Shown: positions 46,480 to 58,033 of the stretch, piece after piece
Layout: each line of letters opens with the position of its first letter
Position numbering within the stretch: the stretch's first letter is position 1
Source: Pseudomonadota bacterium
Lineage (GTDB): Bacteria > Pseudomonadota > Gammaproteobacteria > Burkholderiales > Burkholderiaceae_C
DNA length: 64,000 bases
Assembly (NCBI GenBank): GCA_030538085.1
Contig: JAUNUR010000001.1
Span: 1-64,000, forward strand
Reading direction: 5' to 3'
Notes under the pieces: generated by a model
Databases searched by the model: none
What the model saw: only the letters and a program-made list of their open reading frames with translations
What the model was told of the DNA's origin: nothing
Position numbers and translations under genes: made by a program

Positions 46480-47034
46480 TTGAAATCCACCCTCACACGC
46501 CTTCCCGTCGCCATTCTTCTCGCGGCTGCTTGCGTCGTATCCACCAGCGCCATGGCGCAAAACGATGCCAAGCGCGCCCTGGCGACCAAGCTTGCCCAAA
46601 TTCAGGCCAAAGCCGACAGCGGCGCCCTGGCCGGACAACTGACCGACACCGCCGTTGGCCCGGTGCTGGCCAGCTGGTCGCAGCGGCTGGACGAAACGGT
46701 GCCGCCCGCACGCCAGAAGGAAGTGCGTGAAAAGCTGGATGTCGAGCTGAAGAAGTACGCCGAGAACACCTACAAGATCGTCGAAGCCCAGACCGCCAAA
46801 TCGGCCGAGGCAGCGCTGGTGCCCATCTTCATGGAAAAGCTGAGCGAGGACGAGCTCAAGACCATCATCGCGTACCTTGAATCGCCCGTCAGCGCCAAGT
46901 TTCAGGCGCTCGGTGGCGAGGCCACCAATGCCTGGGCCAAGAAGGTGGTCGAGGCCACCAAGGCATCGGTCGAAAGCGGCGCCAAGAACTTCGACGCCGC
47001 CGCCAACCGCATCGTGGGCGGCAGCAAGAAGTAA
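46480..47034 (+). CDS. DUF2059 exported protein
   Basis: This 184-residue DUF2059 protein is of unknown function and periplasmic. I chose the TTG at 46480, because CGGAG lies seven bases upstream and it gives a clean signal sequence (LTRLPVAILLAAACVVSTSAMA). An ATG at 46447 inside gyrA would add eleven residues. The mature part is helical, with QKEVREKLDVELKKYAENTYKIVEAQT and the family core LVPIFMEKLSEDELKTIIAYLESPVSAKFQAL. It starts four bases after the gyrA stop and precedes pheA, in the position where serC is found in many Burkholderiales. Confidence 0.85.
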   Translation: MKSTLTRLPVAILLAAACVVSTSAMAQNDAKRALATKLAQIQAKADSGALAGQLTDTAVGPVLASWSQRLDETVPPARQKEVREKLDVELKKYAENTYKIVEAQTAKSAEAALVPIFMEKLSEDELKTIIAYLESPVSAKFQALGGEATNAWAKKVVEATKASVESGAKNFDAAANRIVGGSKK

Positions 47035-47096
47035 GCTCCGCTACCGCGCTGGCGTCCCCGGGTGGCCGCCACGCTTTTTCAGATTCGCCGATTCGC

Positions 47097-48209
47097 ATGA
47101 ACTCGCCCACTTCCGTTGTGCAGTCCGAGGCCCTGGCCAAGCTGCGCGTCCAGATCGACAGTCTGGACGCGCAGTTGCTGTCGCTGCTCAACCAGCGCGC
47201 CCGCGTGGCCGAGGAGGTGGGCGAGCTCAAGCGCCAGGAAGGCACGCCCTTCTTCCGCCCCGACCGCGTGGCGCAGGTGATCGAGCGGATTCAGGCCGAC
47301 AACCGCGGGCCGCTGCTGAACCAGCATGTCGCCGCCATCTGGCGCGAGGTCATGTCCGCCTGCCTGGCGCTGGAAGTGCCGCAGCGCGTGGCCGTGCTGG
47401 GGCCGCAAGGCACCTTCTGCGAACAGGCCGCCATCGAATTCTTCGGCAGCGCCGCCAACCTGATTTACTGCAACAGCTTCGACGAGGTGTTCCACGCCAC
47501 GGCCGCGGGCACGTCGCAATTCGGCGTGGTCGGCATGGAAAACTCCACCGAAGGCGTGGTGGCGCGCTCGTTCGACCTGTTCCTGCATTCGCCCGTGCAC
47601 ACCGTGGGCGAAGTCAGTCTGCTGGTGCGTCACAACCTGCTGCGGCAAGTCAACTCGCTGGACGGCATCGAAGTCGTGCTGGCGCATCCGCAGGCGCTGA
47701 TGCAGTGCCAGGGCTGGCTGTCCACGCACCTGCCCCAGGCCGAACGGCGCGCCGTGTCGAGCAACGCCGAGGGCGCGCGGCTGGCCGCCGCCAACCCGTC
47801 ATTCGCCGGTCTGGCCAGCGAACGCGCCGCGGCACGGTTCGGCCTGCACATCGTGGCGCACGCCATCCAGGACGAGGCCTACAATCGGACACGCTTCGCC
47901 GTCATCTGCCTGCCCCAAACCTTGGCGATGCCGGCGGCCAGCGGACGCGATTGCACCAGCATCGTGGTATCGGTGCCCAACAAGCCGGGCTCGGTCCATG
48001 ACATGCTGACTCCGTTGAAAAAACACGGTGTGTCGATGACGCGGTTCGAATCGCGTCCGGCCAAATCCGGCAAATGGGAATACTATTTCTATATCGACCT
48101 GCAGGGTCATCCGAGCCAGCCCAACGTAGCGGCGGCTCTGGCCGAGCTTCAGGCCTATTGCGCCTTCTTCAAGATGCTGGGCGCCTATCCATTGGGACAC
48201 GATGTTTGA
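47097..48209 (+). CDS. pheA: Bifunctional chorismate mutase / prephenate dehydratase
   Basis: The P-protein makes phenylpyruvate for phenylalanine synthesis. The 370 residues contain a chorismate mutase domain (about 13-100: KLRVQIDSLDAQLLSLLNQRARV), the prephenate dehydratase domain (about 103-280, with GPQGTFCEQAA, GVVGMENSTEGVV and the active-site DEAYNRTRFAVI), and an ACT regulatory domain (about 288-365) with the phenylalanine-binding motif ESRPAKSGKWEYYFYID. It overlaps tyrA by 8 nt. In many relatives serC and hisC flank pheA; both are absent here. Confidence 0.96.
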   Translation: MNSPTSVVQSEALAKLRVQIDSLDAQLLSLLNQRARVAEEVGELKRQEGTPFFRPDRVAQVIERIQADNRGPLLNQHVAAIWREVMSACLALEVPQRVAVLGPQGTFCEQAAIEFFGSAANLIYCNSFDEVFHATAAGTSQFGVVGMENSTEGVVARSFDLFLHSPVHTVGEVSLLVRHNLLRQVNSLDGIEVVLAHPQALMQCQGWLSTHLPQAERRAVSSNAEGARLAAANPSFAGLASERAAARFGLHIVAHAIQDEAYNRTRFAVICLPQTLAMPAASGRDCTSIVVSVPNKPGSVHDMLTPLKKHGVSMTRFESRPAKSGKWEYYFYIDLQGHPSQPNVAAALAELQAYCAFFKMLGAYPLGHDV

Positions 48210-49074
48210 ACAACTCGGACTGATCGGCTGCGGCCTGATGGGCGGATCTTTCGCCCTCGCGCTCAAGCGCGCCGGTCTGGTGCGCCGCGTGGTCGGCTAC
48301 AGCAAATCGCCCTCCACCACCGCGCGTGCATTGCAGATGGGCGTGATTGACGTCGAGGCGCCATCCGCCCTGCTGGCCGTTTCCGGCGCCGACCTGGTGC
48401 TGCTGGCCGTGCCGGTGGCCGCCACCGAAACCACGCTCAAGGCCATCCGCCACCTGGTCAACCCCGACATGCTGATCATGGACGTGGGCTCCAGCAAGCG
48501 CGACGTGGTTGACGCCGCGCGCCGCGTGCTGAAGCTGGACATCGGCGTGTTCGTCCCCTGCCACCCCATCGCCGGGCGCGAGGTATCGGGTGTTGAAAAC
48601 GCCGACGTGAACCTGTACGCCGGCCGCCAGGTCATCCTCACGCCGATAGACCGCACGCTGGCCGCCAAGGTCGATCAAGCCACGTCGCTGTGGCGCGGGC
48701 TTGGCTGCGAGGTACTGACCATGTCGCCCGAAGCGCATGACGCGGCCTTCGCCGCCGTCAGCCACCTGCCGCACCTGCTGACGTTCGCGCTCATGAACAG
48801 CATCACCGGCCAGGCGGATGGCAAGGACTACCTCTCGCTGGCTGGCAGCGGGTTCCGGGATTTCAGCCGCATCGCCGCCAGCGACCCGCAGATGTGGCGT
48901 GACGTACTGATCGCCAACCGCGAAGAGCTGGGCCGCCAGGCCGAGCTGTTCCAGCAGGCACTGGCGGAGCTTCAACAACTGATCGCCAGCGGCCAGGCCG
49001 ATGACCTGGAACGCCTGATCAACCGCGCAAGCCACGCGCGCGCCAACTGGCGCGTTTCGCCTGGCGCGCGCTGA
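48202..49074 (+). CDS. tyrA: Prephenate dehydrogenase
   Basis: TyrA oxidises prephenate to 4-hydroxyphenylpyruvate for tyrosine. The 290-residue protein has the NAD(P)-binding [15 protein letters not shown] (residues 7-21), the substrate-site [18 protein letters not shown] and [15 protein letters not shown], of the usual short form without an ACT domain. Its ATG lies inside the end of pheA, so translation is coupled. It is 16 bp upstream of the aroA-cmk gene. Confidence 0.95.
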   Translation: MFEQLGLIGCGLMGGSFALALKRAGLVRRVVGYSKSPSTTARALQMGVIDVEAPSALLAVSGADLVLLAVPVAATETTLKAIRHLVNPDMLIMDVGSSKRDVVDAARRVLKLDIGVFVPCHPIAGREVSGVENADVNLYAGRQVILTPIDRTLAAKVDQATSLWRGLGCEVLTMSPEAHDAAFAAVSHLPHLLTFALMNSITGQADGKDYLSLAGSGFRDFSRIAASDPQMWRDVLIANREELGRQAELFQQALAELQQLIASGQADDLERLINRASHARANWRVSPGAR

Positions 49075-49090
49075 CCGCGACCACGCCTCC

Positions 49091-51097
49091 ATGTTCGAGA
49101 CCACGTTTCTCGACGTGCCCGCCTTGCGCTCGGTCTCCGGCACCGTGCGCCTGCCCGGCTCCAAGAGCATTTCCAACCGGGTGCTGCTGCTGGCGGCGCT
49201 GTGCGAAGGCCGCACCACCATTCACGACCTGCTTGATTCCGACGACACCCGCGTGATGCTGCAGGCGTTGCGTCAGCTGGGTTGCGACGTCGTGGTGGAC
49301 GGCGCGACAGCCGTCATCGAAGGCCTGGGCCAACACCCGCGCCAGCCACAAGCCGCGCTGTTCCTGGGCAATGCCGGCACGGCCATGCGGCCACTGACGG
49401 CCGCGCTGGCGGTGCTGGGCGGCGATTACACGCTGAGCGGCATCCCGCGCATGCACGAGCGGCCCATCGGAGACCTGGTCGATGCCCTGCGCGCCCTTGG
49501 CTGCCATATCGACTGCCTGGGCCAGGAAGGCTATCCGCCCTTGCGCATCGGCCAGCCACGACTGCGGCTTGATCAGCCGGTTCCCGTGCGTGGCGATGTG
49601 TCCAGCCAGTTCCTCACGGCGCTGCTCATGGCCTTGCCACTGGCCGCGAAAACCCAGGACGTCGTCATTGAGGTCGTGGGCGAGCTGATCTCCAAACCCT
49701 ACATCGACATCACGCTGCGGTTGCTGGCGCGCTTCGGCGTGGCCGTCCGCCGCGATGGCTGGGCGCGCTTTGTCATCCCGGCTGGCAGCCGCTACCAGTC
49801 GCCAGGCACCATCCATGTCGAGGCAGATGCCTCATCCGCTAGCTATTTCATAGCTTCTGGCGCTTTATCGGCGGTGACCGAAGGCCAAAATGGCTTGAAA
49901 ATTGAAGGTGTGGGAGAGACCTCCATCCAGGGCGATATCCGCTTCGTCGAAGCCGCGCGGATGATGGGCGCCGACATCCAAAGCGGCCCCAATTGGCTGC
50001 ACGCGCGGCGCGGCCAGTGGCCGCTGAAGGCCATCGACCTGGACTGCAACCACATCCCCGACGCCGCCATGACGCTGGCCGTGATGGCGCTGTACGCCGA
50101 CGGGCCGACCACGCTGCGCAACATCGCCAGCTGGCGCGTGAAGGAGACCGACCGCATCGCCGCCATGGCCACCGAACTGCGCAAGCTGGGCGCCGAAGTG
50201 GAAGAAGGCGCCGATTTCATCCGGGTGATGCCGCTGCCCGACGCGGGCGCCTGGGGCGCGGCGTCGATCCACACCTACGACGACCACCGCATGGCCATGT
50301 GCGGCTCATTGGCCGCCTTCAACCCCGCCGGCCTGCCCGTGCGCATTGAAGACCCAAAGTGCGTCGCCAAGACCTTCCCTGATTATTTCGAAACACTGTT
50401 CGCCGTGGCCCGGCCCACGGGCGCCGTGCCGGTCATCTGCATTGATGGCCCCACGGCCTCCGGCAAGGGAACGTTGGCCAGCGAGATCGCGCGCCGGCTG
50501 GGTTACCACTACCTCGACTCCGGCTCGCTGTACCGGCTCACCGGGCTGGCCACGCGGCGCGCGCAACTGGCGCCCGACCCGTGCAATGAAGCGGCCATCA
50601 GCACTCTCGCCCAGTCCCTGCCGGTGCGCTTCGTGGCCGACCGCATCCTGCTTGGCGAGGAAGACGTCAGCGACGCCATTCGCACCGAGGCCGCGGGCAT
50701 GGATGCCTCGCGCGTGTCCGCCTTGCCTGGCGTTCGGCAGGCGCTCCTGGATTTGCAGCACAACTTTGCCTGCCTGCCCGGCCTGGTGGCCGATGGCCGG
50801 GACATGGGCACGACCATCTTTCCTCACGCGCCCCTCAAGGTCTACCTCACCGCCGGTGCCGCGCAACGTGCTGAAAGACGCCATAAGCAATTGATTTCCA
50901 AGGGAATTCCTGCTAAGCTCGATAGTCTTCGCGCTGATTTGGAAGCGCGCGATGCGCGGGATCAGTCCCGCGCCGCGTCGCCCTTGCAACCCGCGCAAGA
51001 CGCCCTGCTGCTGGACAACTCGCGGCTGACGATCGAGGAATCGGTCGATCAGGTACTGCGCTGGTGGCAGGAAAGGCAGCCATTTCGCCCCAGCTAA
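49091..51097 (+). CDS. Fusion of EPSP synthase and cytidylate kinase
   Basis: One 668-residue protein joins two enzymes that are separate in E. coli. Residues 1-440 are 5-enolpyruvylshikimate-3-phosphate synthase (AroA): PGSKSISNR with Lys25, [12 protein letters not shown] (91-102), and DDHRMAM (397-403). Residues 446-668 are cytidylate kinase (Cmk) with P-loop GPTASGKGT (453-461), [11 protein letters not shown] and [10 protein letters not shown]. Such fusions occur in some Burkholderiales. Around 49838-49905 (residues 249-272) the coding sequence TAGCTATTTCATAGCTTCTG and following bases resembles the AGCTAT-type repeats of this genome and gives an atypical [13 protein letters not shown] segment. 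The stop is followed by a 222-bp gap to rpsA with no gene seen. Confidence 0.95.
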   Translation: MFETTFLDVPALRSVSGTVRLPGSKSISNRVLLLAALCEGRTTIHDLLDSDDTRVMLQALRQLGCDVVVDGATAVIEGLGQHPRQPQAALFLGNAGTAMRPLTAALAVLGGDYTLSGIPRMHERPIGDLVDALRALGCHIDCLGQEGYPPLRIGQPRLRLDQPVPVRGDVSSQFLTALLMALPLAAKTQDVVIEVVGELISKPYIDITLRLLARFGVAVRRDGWARFVIPAGSRYQSPGTIHVEADASSASYFIASGALSAVTEGQNGLKIEGVGETSIQGDIRFVEAARMMGADIQSGPNWLHARRGQWPLKAIDLDCNHIPDAAMTLAVMALYADGPTTLRNIASWRVKETDRIAAMATELRKLGAEVEEGADFIRVMPLPDAGAWGAASIHTYDDHRMAMCGSLAAFNPAGLPVRIEDPKCVAKTFPDYFETLFAVARPTGAVPVICIDGPTASGKGTLASEIARRLGYHYLDSGSLYRLTGLATRRAQLAPDPCNEAAISTLAQSLPVRFVADRILLGEEDVSDAIRTEAAGMDASRVSALPGVRQALLDLQHNFACLPGLVADGRDMGTTIFPHAPLKVYLTAGAAQRAERRHKQLISKGIPAKLDSLRADLEARDARDQSRAASPLQPAQDALLLDNSRLTIEESVDQVLRWWQERQPFRPS

Positions 51098-51319
51098 GCA
51101 GGGGATCGCGTTGCCCACCCGGCCCAAGAGTCTGATCTTCGGACAGTTTGTGTCGGCATTTCGTCCATCCGGCTTCCTTCCGCGCGTCCAAGCGCATTGA
51201 GCCGGATGGGTTGTTCAACCTGACCGCGGTACACCCGCACACCACGCCCCGCCACCAGCCTTTAGAAACGATTGCACCGTGCCATCGTGAACCTGCGTGC
51301 GCGGACAAGGAAATCTTTC

Positions 51320-53002
<1,683 letters not shown>

Positions 53003-53062
53003 GCGTTGGGCGTTCGGCGTTGAGCGTGTTGCAACGCTGAACGCTGAACGCTGAACGCACGA
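53003..53062. repeat. GAACGCT tandem and inverted repeat
   Basis: CGTTCGGCGTTGAGCG is mirrored after an 8-nt loop by CGCTGAACGCTGAACGCTGAAC, with the heptamer GAACGCT or its variant in tandem. The structure fills the whole gap between rpsA and ihfB and could weaken or end the rpsA transcript. Confidence 0.55.
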
Positions 53063-53371
53063 ATGACCCGTTCCGATCTTGTTGAACTGCTGGCCGAACG
53101 TTTCGGCCAGCTCACCCAGCGCGACGCCGACGCGGCCGTCAAGACCATTCTTGACGCCATGAGCGACACGCTGGTGCGTGGGCACCGCATCGAAATCCGC
53201 GGTTTTGGCAGTTTTTCGATCAACCGGCGTCCACCGCGGCTTGGCCGCAACCCGCGCACGGGCGAAAGCGTGCAGATTCCGGAGCGGCGCGTGCCTCACT
53301 TCAAGCCGGGCAAGGCTCTGCGCGAAGCGGTCGGTGCGCAGCCGGTCGATGCCGCGGCGCCCGATTCGTGA
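53063..53371 (+). CDS. ihfB: Integration host factor subunit beta
   Basis: IHF bends DNA in replication, recombination and transcription. The 102 residues show the HU/IHF fold with [29 protein letters not shown] and [13 protein letters not shown], including the intercalating proline in RNPRTG. It is eight residues longer than E. coli IhfB at the C-terminus. There is no strong ribosome site. It sits between rpsA and lapA, as in most proteobacteria. Confidence 0.95.
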   Translation: MTRSDLVELLAERFGQLTQRDADAAVKTILDAMSDTLVRGHRIEIRGFGSFSINRRPPRLGRNPRTGESVQIPERRVPHFKPGKALREAVGAQPVDAAAPDS

Positions 53372-53409
53372 CGCCGCCGCTAGAATCGTCTTCAATCTGA
53401 AGAAGACGC

Positions 53410-53709
53410 ATGAACAAACTCACCCGGCTGCTGACGTGGATACTGAAGGCAGCCGTTTTTTTTGCCCTGTTCGCCTTCGCGCTGAACAACCAGCAGGACG
53501 CCACCGTCCACCTGTTGTTCGGCCATCAATGGCGCGCGCCCATGATGCTCATCGTGCTGGCGGCTTTCGCGCTCGGCCTGGTGGTCGGGGTGCTGGGCAT
53601 GTTGCCGCGTTGGTGGTCACGACGCCGGCCAGGGTACGCGTCGACCGGCGCGCATTCCGAACTGGACTCCTTCAGTGACCAGATGACCCACACCCGCCAT
53701 GGAGCTTGA
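53410..53709 (+). CDS. lapA: LapA family membrane protein (DUF1049)
   Basis: LapA works with LapB in the control of lipopolysaccharide amount. The 99-residue protein has two membrane helices (about 7-25 and 43-66) separated by a short periplasmic loop NNQQDATVHLLFGHQWRAP, with a cytosolic basic and serine-rich tail. Its C-terminal codons overlap the start of lapB by 11 nt. TAGAAT at 53381-53386 may be a -10. Confidence 0.88.
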   Translation: MNKLTRLLTWILKAAVFFALFAFALNNQQDATVHLLFGHQWRAPMMLIVLAAFALGLVVGVLGMLPRWWSRRRPGYASTGAHSELDSFSDQMTHTRHGA

Positions 53710-54859
53710 TCTCAGTTGGATTCTGCTGGGCGTGCCCATTGTGTTCGCGCTGGGCTGGCTGGCCTCGCGGCTTGATCTGCGCCAACTGCGCATCGAGAAC
53801 CGGCAAGCCCCGAAGGCCTATTTCAAGGGCCTCAACTACCTTCTGAATGAACAGCAGGACCAGGCCATCGACGCCTTCATCGAGGCCGTGCAGAAAGACC
53901 CCGACACGTCGGAGCTGCACTTCGCGCTGGGCAGCCTGTTCCGCCGCCGGGGCGAATATGAACGCGCCGTGCGCGTGCACGAGCACCTGCTGTCGCGCGC
54001 CGATCTGAGCAAGGTCGACCGCGACCGGGCGCAACACGCCCTGGCGCAGGATTTCCTGAAGGCGGGCCTGCTCGACCGCGCCGAGGAAGCGTTGCGCAAG
54101 CTCGACGATACGCAGTACCAGGAACAGGCCTGGCTCACCCTGCTGGCCCTGCATGAGCGCGCCCGCGACTGGGACCAGGCGGGCGCCGCCGCGCGCCGGC
54201 TGCAGCAGGCCGGCCAGGGCGATTTCTCGGCCCGGCTGGCGCATTACCAGTGCGAACTGGCCGCCAACGCGCTGAACAAGCAGAAAGATCCCCAGGCGGC
54301 ACGCCAGCTTCTCGACCGCGCCGTGCAGGACGCGCCTACCGCTGCGCGGCCGCGCATCCAACTGGCCGGCTTGCTGACGGGGCAGGACGATCTTCGCGGC
54401 GCGTTCGATCAACTGGTCGAGCTTGCGCGGCACGCCCCGCAGGCACTTCCGCTGGTGGCCAGCGAACTGGTGCGCATTGGCCAGGCCACCGGCCAGCTCA
54501 CCCGTGCCGCCGCGTTGCTTCAGCAGGGCTACGCGGCGGCGCCGTCGGTGGACGTGGCCGATGCGCTGGTGCAAGCCCAACTGGTAGGCGGTGCGCCCGT
54601 GCACGAAGCACGCGAAGGCTATGTGCGCCACATGACGCAAGAGCCCTCCCTGATCGCGGCCACGCGCTGGCTGAGCCATGAACCCTTTGCCCAGGAAGGC
54701 GCCCATCCGGTGGTGCAGCGCTCGCTCGAACACGCGGCCCGCCCGCTGGCCCGGTATCGCTGCGCCGCGTGCGGCTTCGAGGCTCAGGGCTACTTCTGGC
54801 AATGCCCGGGCTGCCAGGCGTGGGAAAGCTTCCCGCCCAAGCGCATCGAAGAGTTGTAG
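53699..54859 (+). CDS. lapB: Lipopolysaccharide assembly protein LapB
   Basis: LapB (YciM) adjusts LpxC breakdown through FtsH and so sets lipopolysaccharide output. The 386-residue protein has one N-terminal membrane helix (LSWILLGVPIVFALGWLAS), TPR repeats through most of its length (for example GLNYLLNEQQDQAIDAFIEAVQKDP), and a C-terminal rubredoxin-like metal site with CAACGF and CPGC. All four metal cysteines are present. It overlaps lapA. The gene usually following it in relatives (hldE/rfaE) is absent; miniature element A begins four bases after the stop. Confidence 0.93.
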   Translation: MELDLSWILLGVPIVFALGWLASRLDLRQLRIENRQAPKAYFKGLNYLLNEQQDQAIDAFIEAVQKDPDTSELHFALGSLFRRRGEYERAVRVHEHLLSRADLSKVDRDRAQHALAQDFLKAGLLDRAEEALRKLDDTQYQEQAWLTLLALHERARDWDQAGAAARRLQQAGQGDFSARLAHYQCELAANALNKQKDPQAARQLLDRAVQDAPTAARPRIQLAGLLTGQDDLRGAFDQLVELARHAPQALPLVASELVRIGQATGQLTRAAALLQQGYAAAPSVDVADALVQAQLVGGAPVHEAREGYVRHMTQEPSLIAATRWLSHEPFAQEGAHPVVQRSLEHAARPLARYRCAACGFEAQGYFWQCPGCQAWESFPPKRIEEL

Positions 54860-54863
54860 TCAC

Positions 54864-55097
54864 CCTAGAAACGGCAGTTGGATGCGCCCGAGCGTGCCGT
54901 GATGGGCGTGCCAGGCAAGGCGCGAGGACGCGGCAGGCTCGTGCCTGCAAGGACGAGCAACGCGGCATGGCGCGGCCAGCGCGGTGCGATCGGGTGCATA
55001 GCGCGCTCACCCAACAGGTGAATGTGATCGAAGCTGTGAAAGTCAGCGTTCATGCCGGTTGCCCAAGGATGGCGAGCGGTCAACTGCCGTTTCTAGG
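54864..55097. mobile_element. Miniature inverted-repeat element A, full copy 2 (234 bp)
   Basis: The ends CCTAGAAACGGCAGTTG (54864-54880) and CAACTGCCGTTTCTAGG (55081-55097) are a perfect 17-bp inverted repeat. GTCAC (54859-54863 and 55098-55102) is a perfect 5-bp target duplication; the left copy overlaps the lapB stop codon. It is inverted relative to the copy at 6572-6808 and differs mainly by C/T and G/A changes. Confidence 0.92.
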
Positions 55098-55229
55098 GTC
55101 ACCGCCTTTGCCACTCGGGCCGCATACTGGTAATCCCTGAGAGGGGGTCAAAAACATGGGCACCCATGGCAAGATGGCTTCGCTGGCGAAATGTCAGCTA
55201 AATCATTACAACCAATGAAGGGAATATCC

Positions 55230-55610
55230 ATGTTGAAAAAACTCCTGGCCTTGTTGGCCCTGTTCTACGCCGCTGTCTCATTCGCGGCTGTTGATGTCAA
55301 CACCGCCACCGCCGCTGATCTGGAAGGTATCAAGGGCATTGGCCCCACCACGTCCAGCCGGATCATCACCGAGCGCAAGAAAGGCAACTTCAAGGATTGG
55401 GCCGACTTCATCGCCCGCGTGAAAGGCGTGGGCGAGAAAAGCGCGGCGCGCTTCTCCACCGAGGGGCTGACGATCAACGGCGCCGCCTATGCCGGAGCAG
55501 CCGCCAAGCCCGCCCCCGCCGCCAAGGCGAAAGCACCAACAGCCGCACCGGCACCCGCCAGCACAAGCACGGCCCCCGCCGCCAAGGCGCCGGCACCAGC
55601 GAAGAAGTAA
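55230..55610 (+). CDS. ComEA-like helix-hairpin-helix protein
   Basis: This 126-residue secreted protein has a signal sequence ([19 protein letters not shown]) and two helix-hairpin-helix motifs in [27 protein letters not shown] and [16 protein letters not shown], the DNA-binding fold of ComEA, which binds incoming DNA in competence. A low-complexity Ala/Pro/Lys tail of 45 residues follows. The ATG at 55230 has AAGGGA upstream. The gene is alone, with a terminator after it. DNA uptake is a family-based inference; many non-competent bacteria have similar proteins. Confidence 0.87.
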   Translation: MLKKLLALLALFYAAVSFAAVDVNTATAADLEGIKGIGPTTSSRIITERKKGNFKDWADFIARVKGVGEKSAARFSTEGLTINGAAYAGAAAKPAPAAKAKAPTAAPAPASTSTAPAAKAPAPAKK

Positions 55611-55634
55611 CTCGCTGGCACCTTGGGCACCATC

Positions 55635-55667
55635 GCGGCACGCCGTTGGCGCGTGCCGCTTTAGTTT
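55635..55667 (+). terminator. Intrinsic terminator after the comEA-like gene
   Basis: GCGGCACGC (55635-55643) and GCGTGCCGC (55651-55659) form a perfect 9-bp stem with a 7-nt loop, followed by TTTAGTTT. Confidence 0.7.
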
Positions 55668-55720
55668 CACCAAGGCCCTCTTGTGGCGCCTGTCACACGA
55701 GAGCGGCACAATCAAGGGCC

Positions 55721-56137
55721 ATGAGAATCCTGCACACCATGCTGCGCGTGGGCAACCTCCAGCGCTCGATCGACTTCTATACCCAGGTGCTCGGCATGCA
55801 ATTGCTGCGCACATCCGAGAATCCCGAATACAAGTATTCGCTGGCCTTTCTTGGCTTCGACGGCGGCAACCCGGGCCAGGCCGAGATTGAATTGACCTAC
55901 AACTGGGGCACCGAGCAATACGAGATGGGCACGGCCTACGGGCACATCGCCCTCGGCGTGCCCGATGCCTATGCGGCGTGCGAAAAAATCAAGGCCGCAG
56001 GCGGCAGCGTCACGCGCGAAGCCGGCCCGGTCAAGGGCGGCACCACCGTCATCGCTTTCGTCACCGACCCGGACGGCTACAAGATCGAGCTGATCCAGCG
56101 CGCCGACGACACCTCCACCGGCCAAGGCCTGCGCTGA
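55721..56137 (+). CDS. gloA: Lactoylglutathione lyase (glyoxalase I)
   Basis: GloA converts the methylglyoxal-glutathione adduct to S-lactoylglutathione. The 138-residue protein shows the four expected metal ligands His5, Glu57, His75 and Glu123 and the family blocks [28 protein letters not shown] and [14 protein letters not shown]. It is of normal length. CACAAT (55707-55712) stands 8 nt before the ATG and the purines between lie too close to act as a good ribosome site, so a leaderless message is possible. Confidence 0.93.
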   Translation: MRILHTMLRVGNLQRSIDFYTQVLGMQLLRTSENPEYKYSLAFLGFDGGNPGQAEIELTYNWGTEQYEMGTAYGHIALGVPDAYAACEKIKAAGGSVTREAGPVKGGTTVIAFVTDPDGYKIELIQRADDTSTGQGLR

Positions 56138-56193
56138 AGCCGCAGCCCCCCGAACCTCATGACCCGCACACGGCTCCAACGCCCGCTTCGACT

Positions 56194-57735
56194 TTGAACA
56201 CTCCCGCCTCTGTCATTGCCCCACCATTGGCCAACCATGCCGAGATCGAGCTCAAGCTCGGTCTGCCCGGCGCCGACCCCAAGACCATCGGCGACAAACT
56301 GGCCGCCCTGCCCCTGCTGACCAAGCTGCCCACCACGCAGCAGAAGTTGCGCAACATCTATTTCGACACCCCGGCGCAGCATCTGCGCAAGGCCGCGGCG
56401 GTGCTGCGTCTGCGCAGCCAGCGCCAGGACGGCGGCAAGGCGCTCTGGCTGCAGACCATGAAGACCGAGGACGCCGGCGCCGGCGGCCTGAGCCAGCGCG
56501 GCGAATGGGAAGCCACGGTGCACGAGGGCAAGCTCGACCCCATCGCGCTGCAAGGCACGCCCTGGCCCACGCTGGACCCCGACGGCCAGCTCCTGTCGCA
56601 ACTGGCGCCCTGCTTCGAAACCGATGCCACCCGCACGCTGCGTCTGTTCACGGGCGAGGACGGCAGCCGCATCGAGGTGGTGCTGGACATCGGCGGCATC
56701 CGCGCCGGTGACGAGCGCGCCGAGCTGTGCGAGCTGGAACTGGAACTGCTCAAGGGCCCGCCCGAAGCCCTGTTCGCACTGGCCGACCAGATCGCCAGCC
56801 ACCTGCCGGTGCTGCCCGACCCGGTCAGCAAGGCCGAGCGCGCCTGGCGCCTGGTCGACGGCACCACGCGCGCGCCACGCCGCGCGCGCAAGCTGGAACT
56901 GGCCGAGAGCACGCCCGTGCTGCTGGCCGCGCAAGCCGTTCTGGGCGAAATGCTGGGCCAGTTCATGGAGAACCTGGGCGGCATCGTGCGTTCCGACGGC
57001 CCCGAGCTGGTACACCAGGCGCGCGTGGGCTGGCGGCGCTGGCGCAGTGCGCTGTGGCTGTTCAAGCCCCTGCTGGCCCAAGCCCACCCCGCGCCCGACA
57101 CCGCGGGCCTGCGACCGCTGCTCAATGCCCTGGGCGCCATGCGCGATCTGGACGTAGCGGCGCTGGAAAGCCTGCCGCAGTGGGCCGACGCCTACATCGC
57201 GGGCGACGACGAGCGAGCCCACGAGTGGCAGGCCATGGAAGCCGCCGTCGCCGCCGAACACCGCATTCGCCGCGCGGGCCTGCTCAGCACCCTTGAATCG
57301 CCCGGCACCGGGCAGGCCCTGCTGCGGCTGGAGCGTTGGCTGCACCTGCTGCCTCAGGCCGCCTGGACGCCCGAGTTGGCTGAGCGCGACATTGGCGGCT
57401 GGGCCGCTGCCCGCACCAAGAGGCTGCACGCGCGCCTGGCCGAGGAAGTCGAGGAAATGGACGCCGCCGACCTGGATACCGAGGAAGGCATCGAGCACCA
57501 GCACAACGTGCGTCTGCTCGCCAAGCGCACCCGCTACGTGCTGGAAGCCTTGCGCACCGTGCTGCCCAAGGAGCGCACGCGCCGCTGGCAGGAACAAGCC
57601 ACCGAACTGCAGACCAACATTGGCGCCGCGCGCGACCTGATGCTGCTGGCCACGCTGCTGGAGCCGCTGGGCATTCAGCCCAGCATCCTGGGTTTCATGC
57701 GTGGCGTGGCGGCGGGCCGCATGGCGGATCAGTAG
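56194..57735 (+). CDS. CYTH and CHAD domain protein (inorganic triphosphatase-like)
   Basis: This protein of about 513 residues has an N-terminal CYTH domain with the ExExK signature EIELK (17-21) and strands such as LRNIYFDTP and ALWLQTMKTED, followed by a C-terminal CHAD domain (about 245-505) with VHQARVGWRRWRSALWLFKPLL and LAKRTRYVLEALR, rich in conserved His, Arg and Lys. CYTH-CHAD proteins of the YgiF type hydrolyse inorganic triphosphate, and CHAD binds polyphosphate. No ATG lies before the CYTH domain in this frame, so I used the TTG at 56194; no ribosome site is seen and the start is uncertain. It follows gloA by 56 bp. Confidence 0.85.
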   Translation: MNTPASVIAPPLANHAEIELKLGLPGADPKTIGDKLAALPLLTKLPTTQQKLRNIYFDTPAQHLRKAAAVLRLRSQRQDGGKALWLQTMKTEDAGAGGLSQRGEWEATVHEGKLDPIALQGTPWPTLDPDGQLLSQLAPCFETDATRTLRLFTGEDGSRIEVVLDIGGIRAGDERAELCELELELLKGPPEALFALADQIASHLPVLPDPVSKAERAWRLVDGTTRAPRRARKLELAESTPVLLAAQAVLGEMLGQFMENLGGIVRSDGPELVHQARVGWRRWRSALWLFKPLLAQAHPAPDTAGLRPLLNALGAMRDLDVAALESLPQWADAYIAGDDERAHEWQAMEAAVAAEHRIRRAGLLSTLESPGTGQALLRLERWLHLLPQAAWTPELAERDIGGWAAARTKRLHARLAEEVEEMDAADLDTEEGIEHQHNVRLLAKRTRYVLEALRTVLPKERTRRWQEQATELQTNIGAARDLMLLATLLEPLGIQPSILGFMRGVAAGRMADQ

Positions 57736-57852
57736 CCGCGGGCGCGGAATATGGCCCCGAAAGGGATCACCCTAGAAACGGCCTTGGCCACGATAAGGCG
57801 CCGCGCGCGCTCTGCACGCTGCCTCGCGGGCAGCACTGAGACTTATTGGTAC

Positions 57853-57980
57853 CCCACATTCCCTCGTCATTGCGACGAAAGCCGCAACGCAATCCATGGG
57901 GCGCCACCTTCACACAGTGTTGACCCGCTGACACCGTGTGGATTGCGGCCTTCGCCGCAATGACGGGATGAGGTGAAGAC
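57853..57980. repeat. Repeat C, copy 1 (palindromic)
   Basis: The left half CCCTCGTCATTGCGACGAAAGCCGC... and the right half ...GATTGCGGCCTTCGCCGCAATGACGGGATGAGG are inverted copies. The whole is closely similar to 62218-62343. It resembles REP/BIME-type elements. Confidence 0.7.
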
Positions 57981-58033
57981 ATCGCATAAATTGTCCTGAA
58001 TTACGAAACTCTCAATAATCAGCGTGCCACAAG

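Noticed and set aside
57772..57788. A further complete copy of element A
   Set aside because: Only the first 11 bases CCTAGAAACGG match; the following sequence is unrelated and no partner end lies within 300 bp.
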